The notes beneath the pieces are model-generated. The model saw only the letters and a list, made by a program, of their open reading frames with translations, was not told where the DNA came from and did no database searches. Made by a program: the position numbers and the translations under genes. From Chryseobacterium oranimense (GTDB lineage: Bacteria > Bacteroidota > Bacteroidia > Flavobacteriales > Weeksellaceae): a stretch of DNA of 64,000 bases. Positions 26,694-36,043 of the stretch are shown in pieces (position 1 is the stretch's first letter; each line of letters starts with the position of its first letter). The DNA lies in the NCBI RefSeq assembly GCF_900129755.1, contig NZ_FQWT01000003.1, positions 310,001 through 374,000 of the forward strand, given 5' to 3'.

Positions 26694-27206
26694 TTAAGTT
26701 ATAATTAAAATTTCTCTTCTAAGGTCTTCTATGGTAGCAGCAATATAATCGTCTCCTTCCATATAGTTCATGATAAAAATGGTTTTGAACTCTTCAAGAT
26801 CCGCATTTCCTTTCAATCCATCATAGGTTTTGTGAAGCAAATCGATCACGGCATTTTTGGAGTCCACGATATTGGTCCATGAGGCTTTTGTGATGTAGAG
26901 CTGCTGGGAAGAATTGTATTCAAACTCTTCATTGATGGTTTTTTCCGTAAGAAAGATGAATTCGTGTACGGCTAAACCTTTATCAAATTTCTGGATGATG
27001 TTGGATGGCTTTATTCTTTCTAAAAAAAGAGTCATTCTTTCATAGGAATGGGCCTTATTTTCTGAATTTGATTTTACAGAAAGAAGCTTGACCTCCTGGT
27101 TTTTAAGGGTGATATATGAGTGTACAAATTGTCTCAGCAAAACCAAAAAAGGAATTGCAATAATTAATGCAAAAGCATACGGTAAATATCCTGAAAAACT
27201 AGCCAT
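26694..27206 (-). CDS. DUF7935-like protein with N-terminal membrane segment
   Basis: 170 residues from ATG 27206 (MASFSGYLPYAFALIIAIPF). A TM helix at about 8-26 is followed by a soluble cytoplasmic domain of about 140 residues with LFLERIKPSNIIQKF, LAVHEFIFLTEKTINEEFEYN and KASWTNIVDSKNAV. It resembles conserved Bacteroidetes proteins of unknown role (DUF7935). A TAATTTTG element at 27226-27219 precedes it. It is upstream of ppa in the same transcript. Confidence 0.65.
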   Translation of the reverse strand: MASFSGYLPYAFALIIAIPFLVLLRQFVHSYITLKNQEVKLLSVKSNSENKAHSYERMTLFLERIKPSNIIQKFDKGLAVHEFIFLTEKTINEEFEYNSSQQLYITKASWTNIVDSKNAVIDLLHKTYDGLKGNADLEEFKTIFIMNYMEGDDYIAATIEDLRREILIIT

Positions 27207-27218
27207 AATTTTAGACCG

Positions 27219-27226
27219 CAAAATTA
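27219..27226 (-). promoter_or_regulatory. -7 element of the DUF7935-like/ppa operon
   Basis: TAATTTTG on the minus strand, 12 bases before ATG 27206, and located in the short gap after the upstream gene. Confidence 0.5.
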
Positions 27227-27230
27227 CTAA

Positions 27231-28397
27231 TTATTTTCCGGCTTCTAAAGAGTTTTTAAATATATCAGTTTTAGAATTCTGAATATAGATGAGTGACAGG
27301 ATGATAATGAGATAAAAACCAATCATCATCCTGTTTGCCAGGCTTGGAAAAACCAAATATCTTAAAAAGACGGAGACATAAACAGAAGCAAAAAATAAGC
27401 ACTGTGCCCAGCTTTTTTTACTGCTCAAAGAAAATCTATTCGCCAGAATAATGACAATAAATAGTAACAGCAACGGAAAATATGATCCGTTAAAATCCAG
27501 CATAATGGTTTTCTTTAAAAAATTCAAATAATCCGGAAAATAAAACGGGTCCGGATCGGATACCGGATAAATCTGAACTTGTGTAAACTGGTTCATAAAT
27601 AAAGTGGACCATGAAATCTGATTAAAATACTGGATCAGAAAAAAAGATAAAAGCACATAAGCATAAGACCAGAATACTTTAACAGTCTTAATCTGAAGGC
27701 TGTTTCTGTATACATAGACCAGGATATAAAGAAATGAATATAAAATAAAATACTCCGGTCTCGTTAAAACACAAAGCATCGCAAAAACCGTAGCCGCAAG
27801 ATGCTTTTTCCTTACCATAAAAGTATACAGACTCAACAGCAGCAATAAACAGGACAAACTGTCTGCCGAGGCATGTCTGCTGGCTTCCAGAAGCGGCTTG
27901 AATAATGAAATTAAAATGGTTATAATGAATGCTAAAGGATAATTCTTTACGATCCTGATCAGGAAACAGAATATCAGGACCAAAATAAAAGCATATGATA
28001 GTATGGAAGTCAGAAATATGGAGGTCGTTACTTTAAAACCCAATTTAAAGAACATCAGATTAATAAAGTTATAAAAAGGTTTTACCGAAAACAGCTGTAG
28101 TTCTTCTTCATAAGCTTTTGGATTTTCCGACAAGACTTTATAGTATGTATTCTCCCCTTTTGCGATTTCTTCGTCCTGTGGAGTAATTCCGAAAAGTTTT
28201 GGATTTGTTCCTTTTAATTCAGTATATACTTTTTTATGAATATCCTCTATTTTCATATCCGGATATTCCGCTTTGTAAACAAGCCCTACATAAGCTTCCA
28301 GATCTACGTTGTAATACTGGTGGGTATACAAATAGTATGACATGATACATAAGTAGAGAGAAAAAATAAAAACAAGAATATTTTTGGTTTTCTTCAT
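27231..28397 (-). CDS. polytopic membrane protein, GT-C glycosyltransferase-like
   Basis: 388 residues with roughly 9-10 hydrophobic segments, an N-terminal TM helix followed by a long extracytoplasmic loop (about 27-115), then clustered helices. The general shape, with LTRPEYFILY after a TM pair, recalls GT-C polyprenol-sugar glycosyltransferases or EpsG-like proteins, but no catalytic motif can be assigned with confidence. TACTTTTG at 28427-28420 is a likely -7 element. Function not recognised. Confidence 0.55.
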   Translation of the reverse strand: MKKTKNILVFIFSLYLCIMSYYLYTHQYYNVDLEAYVGLVYKAEYPDMKIEDIHKKVYTELKGTNPKLFGITPQDEEIAKGENTYYKVLSENPKAYEEELQLFSVKPFYNFINLMFFKLGFKVTTSIFLTSILSYAFILVLIFCFLIRIVKNYPLAFIITILISLFKPLLEASRHASADSLSCLLLLLSLYTFMVRKKHLAATVFAMLCVLTRPEYFILYSFLYILVYVYRNSLQIKTVKVFWSYAYVLLSFFLIQYFNQISWSTLFMNQFTQVQIYPVSDPDPFYFPDYLNFLKKTIMLDFNGSYFPLLLLFIVIILANRFSLSSKKSWAQCLFFASVYVSVFLRYLVFPSLANRMMIGFYLIIILSLIYIQNSKTDIFKNSLEAGK

Positions 28398-28419
28398 TTG
28401 CGTATTGGTTTTAAGAATG

Positions 28420-28427
28420 CAAAAGTA
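28420..28427 (-). promoter_or_regulatory. -7 element of the polytopic membrane protein gene
   Basis: TACTTTTG on the minus strand, 22 bases before ATG 28397. No clear -33 element. Confidence 0.45.
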
Positions 28428-28483
28428 AAAAAACTATTCTTTCAGCTGTAATGATTTGGTAGTTCTTTGTAGAAAGCTTAGAG

Positions 28484-29416
28484 TTACAGCTCGAACAAGG
28501 CTGGCCTTTGGGTCACCTCGTGATAACATACGCTGTTTTCATCAAAAAAGTGATAAACCAGGCTTTTTCGTGTTCTGTTTTTATCTGTATGCGGTTCGCC
28601 ACCGTGAAGAATATTCGCATGCCATATCAGCATATCTCCTTTTTTGGCTTTAAAGATTTCTTTCTTCAGCCCCAGCTCATGAACTTTTGATTCCAAAAAT
28701 TCTTCATAAGCCCGATAGCTCTTTTTACCGATTTTCAATGCGTCACCTTCATTATCGTAATCGGAATTAAGGAAATAAGGAAGCTTATGGCTTTTCGGGA
28801 TATAATGCAAGGCACCATTGGTCTCATCCACATCTTCCAAAGCAATCCATACCCCCAGCAGCCCGCCAAGCGGATAAGTGGTCATGTGAATGCTGTCTGA
28901 ATGGGTTTTCTGCTGGCTTCCATTAATGAAATTGATGCTCTGGAAAAGCTTGGCTTTACCATCTAAAAGCACAGACAAAAAATCCAGTAAATTCTTATCG
29001 CTTCCAATGTTTTTAATAATTTCAGAATGATGGATGGCAAACATCAGCTTTCCACCATAGATAAATTTCAGGGTGCCGTTTTCCATCAGCTTGTCGATCT
29101 CAGCATTAATTTTATCAGCATCCTCTGCCGTGATAAAATTTCTAAGGATCATGTATCCGTTTTCATCATACTGAAGGGCACTTTCTTTATTCTCATCGGT
29201 AAGTTCCTTGAAAAAATCAGTTTCGAGAAGTTTATTCCGGTCTATTGCTCTTTCCGAAGCGGGAAGATGGGCAAAATCAGCACTGGAAATACTTGAAAAA
29301 TAGCTTTTGTTGAGTCCGTATTTTTTATACAAAGGAATATTATGCTTTAATTTTTTCTTATTAAAAAAATTATAAATAATATAGGGTAGTTTATAATGAC
29401 GGATCTGCTTTAGCAT
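28484..29416 (-). CDS. phytanoyl-CoA dioxygenase (PhyH) family protein
   Basis: 310 residues. The Fe(II)/2-oxoglutarate oxygenase core shows NGYMILRNFITAEDADKINAE at the start of the domain, the HxD pair in KTHSDSIHMT, and the distal His with Arg in ILHGGEPHTDKNRTR. Hydroxylation of a small molecule is expected; the substrate is unknown. The gene is in a long minus-strand run that includes a FemAB-like protein and an L,D-transpeptidase-like lipoprotein, so envelope chemistry is possible, but this is inference. Confidence 0.85.
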   Translation of the reverse strand: MLKQIRHYKLPYIIYNFFNKKKLKHNIPLYKKYGLNKSYFSSISSADFAHLPASERAIDRNKLLETDFFKELTDENKESALQYDENGYMILRNFITAEDADKINAEIDKLMENGTLKFIYGGKLMFAIHHSEIIKNIGSDKNLLDFLSVLLDGKAKLFQSINFINGSQQKTHSDSIHMTTYPLGGLLGVWIALEDVDETNGALHYIPKSHKLPYFLNSDYDNEGDALKIGKKSYRAYEEFLESKVHELGLKKEIFKAKKGDMLIWHANILHGGEPHTDKNRTRKSLVYHFFDENSVCYHEVTQRPALFEL

Positions 29417-29507
29417 GGCTTGATTATTAGAATAAATACTTTATAAAGATACAGAATAATATTTAATTAAAATCATTCTAAATAGTGAAATAAACATGAT
29501 ATTAGTC

Positions 29508-30419
29508 TTAAAAAAACTTTCCTCTCATTAAAAATCCTGTAAAATTCTTGACTAATGTTTTTTTGGAATTTTCTATGACTGCATAGTGTTTCAGTGCAGG
29601 CCTGAATCCTCTGAAAAACTCTTCAATGCTGGGAAGGTTACCTCCTTCAAAATCAAAAATACAGTGTTCTATATTTTCTTTTATAGCATGATCGATAAGT
29701 GTTGATGCCCCAGCCATTTTAATGTATTTCTTATCATTAAAAGTTCCTAAAAGCGCAATCGTATCATAATCTGAGTAAACAGCTATCATATTCGTGATCT
29801 CATGATGATAGTAAAAAGCTAAAAACTTCAAGTGTTTTGATACATGGAATGCTTCCAGAGTTTTAAGCAAAGTAGCCGTATCATTTTCTTTATCCAGCCC
29901 TATTACATTGTTCTTAATAAAAGTCTCAGCTTCCTGATAGTTGATTTCTTTCAGCTCTGAGTTTTCTATTATTTCCTCATCCAGTCTGAGCTTCCTTTTC
30001 CTCTTGGGGGAATATCTGGCAAAAACTTTTGCATATTCGTCAGGATACAGAAGGAAATTCTTTTTGGTTTTTAATTTTGAATCAAAACTATTGGTCTCAT
30101 TGAAATGGTAAGCTCTTACGAGGTAGTTTTTCCGAAGGAAATGTAAAAATTTTTCATTGATCTTCTTATCATCCTTGTGGGAAAACACACCTAGTTGCTG
30201 GCATATCAATGGATTATGCACTATTTTTATCCCTTTTTTAAGGATAAAAGGAACAGGCATTACAGCTTCATAATTATTGAGAACTAAAACCTCCCACAGA
30301 TTATTAGTGGTTACATCCAGGAAGTTTTTTGATGCTGAATATTTTCTCTGTTCTGATCTTTCCAGGCAGTCAGTATATTTTTTAAAATCAATCTCGTTGT
30401 ATTTCAGTCTTCTAATCAT
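29508..30419 (-). CDS. FemAB/GNAT-like acyltransferase
   Basis: 303 residues with the second-domain pattern of FemAB-like GNAT proteins of Bacteroidetes: MIAVYSDYDTIALLGTFND, then GASTLIDHAIKENIEHCIFDFEGGNLPSIEEFFRGF. An acyl or aminoacyl transfer role is likely but the substrate is unknown. Its start overlaps the radC stop by four bases (ATGA), so the two are translationally coupled. Confidence 0.65.
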   Translation of the reverse strand: MIRRLKYNEIDFKKYTDCLERSEQRKYSASKNFLDVTTNNLWEVLVLNNYEAVMPVPFILKKGIKIVHNPLICQQLGVFSHKDDKKINEKFLHFLRKNYLVRAYHFNETNSFDSKLKTKKNFLLYPDEYAKVFARYSPKRKRKLRLDEEIIENSELKEINYQEAETFIKNNVIGLDKENDTATLLKTLEAFHVSKHLKFLAFYYHHEITNMIAVYSDYDTIALLGTFNDKKYIKMAGASTLIDHAIKENIEHCIFDFEGGNLPSIEEFFRGFRPALKHYAVIENSKKTLVKNFTGFLMRGKFF

Positions 30420-31093
30420 AATAATCCTTCATCTGAGAAACTAAGATAGGTATCGTGTGTAATGATAATATGGTCTAAAAGCTGTATACTCAATGTTTTT
30501 CCAGCCTCGTCTATTTTTTTTGTAATGTTAATGTCTTCTTTACTGGGTTTCAAACTTCCGGAAGGATGATTATGGGCAATAATAATTCCTGTAGAAAAAT
30601 GATCCAAAGCAGTTTTAAATAAAACTCTGACATCTACAATGGATTGGCTTATTCCACCTTGGGTTAATTGTGAGATATGAATTACCTTATTGCTCTGGTT
30701 GAGATAGATGGCCCAAAACTCTTCAGTCCTTAAATCTGACAACTTATTTTTAAGAATAGAATAAGCATCATTACTATTTGAAATCACAGCCTTTTCAGGT
30801 ATTTCCTGAATTATTCTCCTTTTTCCTATTTCCAATGCCGCAATAATAGAAACTGCTTTTACTTCCCCCACTCCTTTGAACTTCATCAGTTCTTTGTTGG
30901 AAAGAAGGCTCAACTGATGCCAATTGTTATTTACTGATGCCAGTATCTTTCTTGCTAATTCCAGTGCGCTTTCATCCCTGCTTCCGCTTCCCATAATAAT
31001 AGCAAGAAGTTCGGAATCAGAGAGTGAACTCTTTCCTTTCAGCAAGAATTTTTCTCTGGGTCTGTCGTCGTGGGCAAGGAATTTGATGGTCAT
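30416..31093 (-). CDS. radC: RadC family protein (JAB domain)
   Basis: 225 residues. N-terminal helix-hairpin-helix region (LMKFKGVGEVKAVSIIAALEIGKR near 67-91), then the JAB/MPN domain with metal motif HNHPSGSLKPSKED. The family was linked to DNA repair by name; its real activity is unsettled. The chromosomal copy here is full length, unlike the shorter copies on mobile islands, and no mobile genes surround it. Confidence 0.93.
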   Translation of the reverse strand: MTIKFLAHDDRPREKFLLKGKSSLSDSELLAIIMGSGSRDESALELARKILASVNNNWHQLSLLSNKELMKFKGVGEVKAVSIIAALEIGKRRIIQEIPEKAVISNSNDAYSILKNKLSDLRTEEFWAIYLNQSNKVIHISQLTQGGISQSIVDVRVLFKTALDHFSTGIIIAHNHPSGSLKPSKEDINITKKIDEAGKTLSIQLLDHIIITHDTYLSFSDEGLL

Positions 31094-31128
31094 TTGTGTG
31101 TTTTAAAGTTAAAAGTAAGAATTCTAAG

Positions 31129-31704
31129 TTAATAAAATGCATACATGATTACAGGATATTTCGACTCGTCAAGATATCTTGCAGTCTGAGCTAAAGCTTT
31201 AGTAGACAACATCGGGCATCCCAGGCTCAGACAGGCCGGATCTGAAGATTCCTGATCAGGAGTACACCCGAAAGAATGCAGCACAATTGCCCTTTGCATA
31301 GCATTGCTATTACTAAAATCTAACCCGTTCAGCCTGTAAGCTTTTCCAAATTTCCCGTTATAACTGTTCAGTATTTCATATTTCCCAAGTGAAGACTGGT
31401 ATGATCCTTCGATATTACTGAATTTCAAATCCTTTGAGTTTTTTATAACCGAACCTGAACCGTGAGAAACAATTGCTTTTTGCAGTATTTTATTGTTTTT
31501 CAGATCATACACGAAGTAGCGGTATTTTCCGGAATATGTCTTAAAGTTAATAAAAACAGCAATATCCTGATTATAGTTTTTTCCTTTTACAAAATTCTTA
31601 ATTTCCAAAACCTTTGCTTCCGGAAGAACGCCGGAAATATTTTCCTGAGTCTCACCTTTAGAACAGGAAATAATAAAAAGGAACAGAAATATAAGTTTTT
31701 CCAT
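31129..31704 (-). CDS. murein L,D-transpeptidase-like lipoprotein
   Basis: 191 residues with lipoprotein signal (LFIISCSKG, Cys14). HGSGSVIKNS, ALQRAIVLHSFG-like (AMQRAIVLHSFGC) and SLGCPMLST form the HxxG...S-x-G-C pattern of L,D-transpeptidase catalytic domains. The expected role is peptidoglycan crosslinking or remodelling in the periplasm. It sits 13 bases after the LolD-like gene on the same strand, so the lipoprotein-release ATPase and this lipoprotein may be co-transcribed. Confidence 0.85.
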   Translation of the reverse strand: MEKLIFLFLFIISCSKGETQENISGVLPEAKVLEIKNFVKGKNYNQDIAVFINFKTYSGKYRYFVYDLKNNKILQKAIVSHGSGSVIKNSKDLKFSNIEGSYQSSLGKYEILNSYNGKFGKAYRLNGLDFSNSNAMQRAIVLHSFGCTPDQESSDPACLSLGCPMLSTKALAQTARYLDESKYPVIMYAFY

Positions 31705-31717
31705 TAATATAAAAGTG

Positions 31718-32386
31718 TTATTCGATAATCATACCATCTTTCATGACCAGTTTCCGGTCTGTAATCTCGGCAAGGTTCGGGTTATGGGTTACAATCACAA
31801 AGGTCTGATTGTATTTGTCCCTAAGGTCAAAAAATAATCTGTGAAGGTCATCAGCATTTTTTGAATCCAGGTTTCCCGTAGGTTCATCCGCAAAGATAAT
31901 TTTAGGAGAATTAATCAGTGCCCTTGCTACAGCTACCCTTTGTGCTTCCCCTCCGGATAACTGGTTGGGCTTATGATTCAATCTCTGTTCTATCTTAAGG
32001 TCTTCAAATAAAGCATATGCTTTTTCTAAAGCTTCTTTTTCGTTCGCTCCTCCAATTTTGGTGGGAAGAAGCACATTCTCTAAAGCTGTAAATTCAGGAA
32101 GAAGCTGGTGAAACTGAAAGACAAAACCGATATTCTGGTTTCTGAATTTGGAAAGCTGCTTATCATTCATATTGATGAAAGACTCTCCCGCAATGCTGAT
32201 TTCCGTATTGTATTTATTAGAATTGCTTGGATGGTCCAGCGTTCCTAAAATCTGAAGTAATGTAGATTTTCCTGCCCCGGATTCACCTACAATAGAAACC
32301 ACCTCACCTGTTTTAATGTGGATATCAACACCTTTCAGTACTTCTAAATTTCCATAAGATTTATGGATATTACTTGCTTTAATCAT
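31718..32386 (-). CDS. lolD: ABC transporter ATPase, LolD/MacB-type
   Basis: 222 residues. Walker [10 protein letters not shown] at 34-42, Q-loop [20 protein letters not shown], signature [15 protein letters not shown], Walker [13 protein letters not shown] and switch His in [11 protein letters not shown]. The [13 protein letters not shown] block fits the LolD lipoprotein-releasing group. The LolC/E permease is not adjacent, which is common in Bacteroidetes. The LolD name is therefore likely but not proven against FtsE/MacB. Confidence 0.82.
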   Translation of the reverse strand: MIKASNIHKSYGNLEVLKGVDIHIKTGEVVSIVGESGAGKSTLLQILGTLDHPSNSNKYNTEISIAGESFINMNDKQLSKFRNQNIGFVFQFHQLLPEFTALENVLLPTKIGGANEKEALEKAYALFEDLKIEQRLNHKPNQLSGGEAQRVAVARALINSPKIIFADEPTGNLDSKNADDLHRLFFDLRDKYNQTFVIVTHNPNLAEITDRKLVMKDGMIIE

Positions 32387-32530
32387 GATTCAAAAATAAC
32401 AATTACCAAAGTAAAAACATAATTAATTAAAGCAAAAAATAATAAATTAATTTTTTTCGTACTTTAAAGAACAAATACTTTAATTAATTCAACTTTCAAG
32501 CCCTGTATTGAGTAAATTTATTGATGAGTT

Positions 32531-32560
32531 AAACAAAAAACCTCTCGAAATGAGAGGTTC
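32531..32560 (-). terminator. terminator of the pyruvate dehydrogenase genes
   Basis: AACCTCTC pairs with GAGAGGTT (loop GAAAT). The minus-strand stem is followed by TTTTTTGTTT, 23 bases after the E2 stop codon. Confidence 0.8.
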
Positions 32561-32582
32561 TACTATTTTATAATCCAGAATG

Positions 32583-34199
32583 TTACAGTAACAAAGTTAA
32601 AGGACTTTCCAGATATGTTTTTAAGGTCTGTAAGAACTGAGCTCCAGTAGCACCGTCTACCACTCTGTGGTCGCATGCCAGTGAAAGTTTCATAATGTTT
32701 CCTACCACAATCTGACCGTCTTTTACAATCGGCTTCTCAATGATTGCTCCTACAGATAGGATGGCAGAGTTCGGCTGGTTGATGATACTTGTAAAGGTTT
32801 CGATTCCGAACATTCCAAGGTTGGAAATAGAGAATGTAGAACCTTCCATTTCATTTGCCTTCAGGCCTTTGCTCTTAGCTCTTGAAGCCATATCTTTTAC
32901 AGCGGCAGAAATCTGCGTATAGTTCATCTGGTCTGTATTCTTCAGTACAGGAACCACTAATCCGTCAGGAATAGCTACTGCCACGCCTATGTTGATATTT
33001 CCTCTGTGGATGATCTTATCTCCTGCCCAGCTTGAATTTACCTGAGGGTGCTTTCTTAATGCTATAGCAGTAGCCTTAATGATCATATCATTGAAAGAGA
33101 TCTTGGTATCCGGTAAGGAATTGATTTCTTTTCTGGCCTCAATAGCCTTATCCATATTGATCTCTACCATCAGATAGTAGTGAGGAGCAGAGAACTTACT
33201 TTCAGAAAGACGTTTTGCAATAATATTTCTTACCTGAGAGTTTGGCGTTTCTGTATCTTCACCCTGAACAAAGCTCAATGCAACCTGTGCTGCTGCCGGA
33301 GCAGAAGCTGCTGGCTGGGCTGCCGGAGCCTGAGAAGGCTGATAGTTTTCAATGTCTTTTTTAACGATTCTTCCGTTTTCTCCTGAACCATGAATGCTGT
33401 TGATATCAACACCTTTATCCTGAGCCATCTTTTTAGCTAACGGAGAAATAGCTACTCTGTCAGAAGATGAAGCGTTTGATGCCGGAGCCGCTTTTTCTTC
33501 TGCTTTAGCTTCAGTTTTCTGTTCAGCCGGTTTTTCAGAGGCCGGGGCAGCTGCTTTTGGAGCACCTACCGCAGAAACATCTGTTCCTTCCGGGCCGATA
33601 ATAGCCAATACTGAGTCTACCGGAGCTGCACCACCTTCTTCTACACCCTGCTTCAATAATACTCCGTTGAATTCAGATTCAAAATCCTGAACCGCTTTAT
33701 CAGTTTCGATTTCAGCAAGAAGATCTCCTTCTTTCACTGTATCGCCTACATTTTTATGCCATTTCGCCACTTTACCTTCTGTCATTGTATCAGAAAGTCT
33801 TGGCATTGTAATAATTTCTACACCTGCAGGAACTTCTGCAGTAGTCTGCTCGACACTTGTAGCATTATTTTCTGTTTTTGATTCTTCTTCAGATTTTTTC
33901 TCTTCAGATCCGCCTGCAGCAGGAGCAGCAGCTCCACCTGTTAACCCTGAAATATCTTCTCCTTCATTACCGATAATCGCTAAAACAGAATCTACAGCAG
34001 CAGCAGCGCCTTCTTCTACACCAATATATAAAAGAGTTCCTTCCATTTCAGATTCGAAATCCTGAACAGCTTTATCTGTCTCAATTTCAGCTAAAATATC
34101 TCCTTCTTTTACTTTATCGCCTACTTTTTTATGCCATTTTGCCACTTTCCCTTCCGTCATAGTATCCGAAAGGCGGGGCATCGTAATTACTTCTGCCAT
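32583..34199 (-). CDS. pyruvate dehydrogenase E2, dihydrolipoamide acetyltransferase
   Basis: 538 residues. Two lipoyl domains (ETDKAVQDFES, lipoyl-Lys43 and a second copy near 174) joined by Ala/Glu-rich linkers, then a peripheral-subunit-binding domain (VAISPLAKKMAQDKGVDINS near 247), then the catalytic domain ending CDHRVVDGATGAQFLQ with the active His-Asp. It moves the acetyl group to CoA in the 2-oxo acid dehydrogenase core. E1-alpha lies 108 bases upstream on the same strand; no E1-beta or E3 gene is adjacent. Confidence 0.95.
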   Translation of the reverse strand: MAEVITMPRLSDTMTEGKVAKWHKKVGDKVKEGDILAEIETDKAVQDFESEMEGTLLYIGVEEGAAAAVDSVLAIIGNEGEDISGLTGGAAAPAAGGSEEKKSEEESKTENNATSVEQTTAEVPAGVEIITMPRLSDTMTEGKVAKWHKNVGDTVKEGDLLAEIETDKAVQDFESEFNGVLLKQGVEEGGAAPVDSVLAIIGPEGTDVSAVGAPKAAAPASEKPAEQKTEAKAEEKAAPASNASSSDRVAISPLAKKMAQDKGVDINSIHGSGENGRIVKKDIENYQPSQAPAAQPAASAPAAAQVALSFVQGEDTETPNSQVRNIIAKRLSESKFSAPHYYLMVEINMDKAIEARKEINSLPDTKISFNDMIIKATAIALRKHPQVNSSWAGDKIIHRGNINIGVAVAIPDGLVVPVLKNTDQMNYTQISAAVKDMASRAKSKGLKANEMEGSTFSISNLGMFGIETFTSIINQPNSAILSVGAIIEKPIVKDGQIVVGNIMKLSLACDHRVVDGATGAQFLQTLKTYLESPLTLLL

Positions 34200-34209
34200 A
34201 ATTTTTTTT

Positions 34210-34296
34210 AATTTGAAAATTTGGTAATTTGCTAATTTGAAAATTAAAAAAGATGTGATAATAAATCATTTTCAAATTTTCAAACTTTCAAATTGA
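34210..34296. repeat. AATTTG-type inverted repeat between pdh genes
   Basis: The left arm carries AATTTG four times (AATTTGAAAATTTGGTAA, then TTTGCTAATTTGAAAATT). The right arm, from about 34268, carries its complement (CATTTTCAAATTTTCAAAC). Together they form an imperfect inverted repeat filling the gap between E1-alpha and E2. It may be a spacer element of a genome-wide family or a weak processing structure. Confidence 0.5.
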
Positions 34297-34307
34297 TTCA
34301 TTATCTT

Positions 34308-35309
34308 TTAGTTTTCTAATTTATCTAAGAATGGGTAGTTTTCCTGAGCATAAACATATTCGTAGATTTTCTCCGGATCCGGATATGGTGAATTCTCCAT
34401 GAACTCAACGCATTCTTCTACAAACTCTCTTGATTTATTGTCGATCGCTTCCAGCTCAGCTTCTGTAGCCCATCCGTTTTCCAGGATTCTGTGTTTTACC
34501 AGCTCCATAGGGTCATCATTCTTATGAATCGCCACCTCTTCTTTGCTTCTGTAAGGTTCTGCATCAGACATAGAGTGTCCTCTGTAACGGTACGTTCTTG
34601 CTTCAATGAAGGTAGGTCCGTCTCCTCTTCTAGCTCTTTCTATTGCTTCGTAAGCTGCTTCGGCTACTTTTTCAGGATCCATCGCATCTACAGCCAGGCA
34701 AGGCATTTCGTATCCTAAACCTAATTTATAGATATCTTCGTGGTTGGCTGTCCTTTTTACAGAAGTTCCCATTGCATACTGGTTGTTTTCTACCACAAAT
34801 ACTACAGGAAGTTTCCAGTTCATCGCCATATTGAATGTTTCATGAAGCGATCCCTGTCTTGCTGCCCCGTCCCCGAAGAAACAGATGTTTACAGCTTTTC
34901 TGTCAAAATATTTATCTGCAAAAGCAATTCCGGCCCCTAAAGGAATCTGTCCTCCTACAATACCGTGCCCTCCGTAAAAACGGTGCTCTTTGCTGAAAAT
35001 GTGCATAGATCCGCCCATACCTCCGGACGTTCCGGTAGCTTTACCACAAAGTTCAGCCATGATTCTTTTAGGATCTACCCCCATCGCCATTGGATGGATG
35101 TGGCATCTGTAAGCAGTAATCATACTGTCTTTCGTTAAATCCATTGCATGCGTGAAGCCGGCAGGAATAGCCTCCTGACCGTTATACAAATGTAAAAAAC
35201 CTCTGATCTTTTGTTTTAGATAAAGAGAACGGCATTTGTCTTCAAACCTTCTCCACATAGTCATATCTTCATACCACTTCAGGTATACCTCTTTAGAAAA
35301 TTCTTTCAT
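34308..35309 (-). CDS. pdhA: pyruvate dehydrogenase E1 alpha subunit
   Basis: 333 residues. Thiamine diphosphate-binding core GDGAARQGSLHETFNMA...ENNQYAMGT near 165-205, with the H-bond and phosphorylation-loop-like segment YRYRGHSMSDAEPYR near 260. The start MKEFSKEVYLKWYEDM is typical for E1-alpha. It decarboxylates pyruvate together with E1-beta, which is elsewhere. It is the first gene of the pdhA-E2 unit; TAATTTTG lies at 35353-35346. Confidence 0.95.
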   Translation of the reverse strand: MKEFSKEVYLKWYEDMTMWRRFEDKCRSLYLKQKIRGFLHLYNGQEAIPAGFTHAMDLTKDSMITAYRCHIHPMAMGVDPKRIMAELCGKATGTSGGMGGSMHIFSKEHRFYGGHGIVGGQIPLGAGIAFADKYFDRKAVNICFFGDGAARQGSLHETFNMAMNWKLPVVFVVENNQYAMGTSVKRTANHEDIYKLGLGYEMPCLAVDAMDPEKVAEAAYEAIERARRGDGPTFIEARTYRYRGHSMSDAEPYRSKEEVAIHKNDDPMELVKHRILENGWATEAELEAIDNKSREFVEECVEFMENSPYPDPEKIYEYVYAQENYPFLDKLEN

Positions 35310-35345
35310 GTGCTAGCTCTTGCTTTTTTATGATGAATATTTGAG

Positions 35346-35353
35346 CAAAATTA
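35346..35353 (-). promoter_or_regulatory. -7 element of pdhA
   Basis: TAATTTTG on the minus strand, 36 bases before ATG 35309. Confidence 0.5.
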
Positions 35354-35388
35354 TAAAAAAAACTTTGTTTTTATCGTATACATCCTAA

Positions 35389-35417
35389 TTGTTTTTTTGC
35401 TTATAGTGTTATATTTG
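35389..35417 (+). promoter_or_regulatory. promoter of the PAP2-like/BlaI operon
   Basis: TTG (35389-35391), 18-base spacer, TATATTTG (35410-35417), then ATG 35434. It is a near-consensus Bacteroidetes promoter. Confidence 0.6.
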
Positions 35418-35433
35418 AATTTTAAACTTAAAC

Positions 35434-36036
35434 ATGGAAGAAAAACAGCCTTTACTGGTGCATAAAATTTCAAGAATCATCTCAGATTTTTTCAATCCTC
35501 TTATTTCCTTATTTATTTTTTTCGTTTATATGAGTGTAAGGGAATATTCCCTGAAAGATTCTCTTCTTTATTTTGTTCCTTTATTATTAATGATCATTCT
35601 TCCGGTCGTGATATGGCTGGTATGGAATGTAAAGACGGGAAGATATACCAATATGGATGTATCCGACCGGGTTCAGAGGAAAAGCCTTTATATATTTATT
35701 GCCGCCTGTGTGGTTGCTTATCTTGTTTTTAACTATTTCAGAAACGGATACATTGATCTTGTCATGCTTTTTATACTGATTCTTGTTTTCACTATGCAGA
35801 TCAGCAATTTATTTATTAAAAGCTCGATGCATACAGCCTTTAATGTATTTGTTGCAGCCCTGTTCTTCACTCTCGACTGGAAGGCGGGGCTCGTATGGCT
35901 GGGCATAGCGGCTTTGGTGGGAATCACAAGAATTATTTTAAAAAGACATACGGTAAAGGAAGTATTTATGGGTGCCGGGATAGCATTTGTGGTATCTTTT
36001 ATTTATCTTTATTGCAATATACAATTTCAACATTAA
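35434..36036 (+). CDS. PAP2-like membrane phosphatase family protein
   Basis: 200 residues, about five or six TM helices. SSMHTAFN near 130 and TRIILKRHTVKEVFMGAG near 167 correspond to the PSGH and SRxxxxxHxxxD motifs of PAP2 phosphatases, but the first motif has lost PSG and the last Asp is Glu. The canonical KxxxxxxRP is replaced by SDRVQRKS. It may be a diverged or inactive lipid phosphatase. It leads a three-gene operon, 7 bases before the BlaI-type gene. Confidence 0.65.
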   Translation: MEEKQPLLVHKISRIISDFFNPLISLFIFFVYMSVREYSLKDSLLYFVPLLLMIILPVVIWLVWNVKTGRYTNMDVSDRVQRKSLYIFIAACVVAYLVFNYFRNGYIDLVMLFILILVFTMQISNLFIKSSMHTAFNVFVAALFFTLDWKAGLVWLGIAALVGITRIILKRHTVKEVFMGAGIAFVVSFIYLYCNIQFQH

Positions 36037-36043
36037 GAATTCT

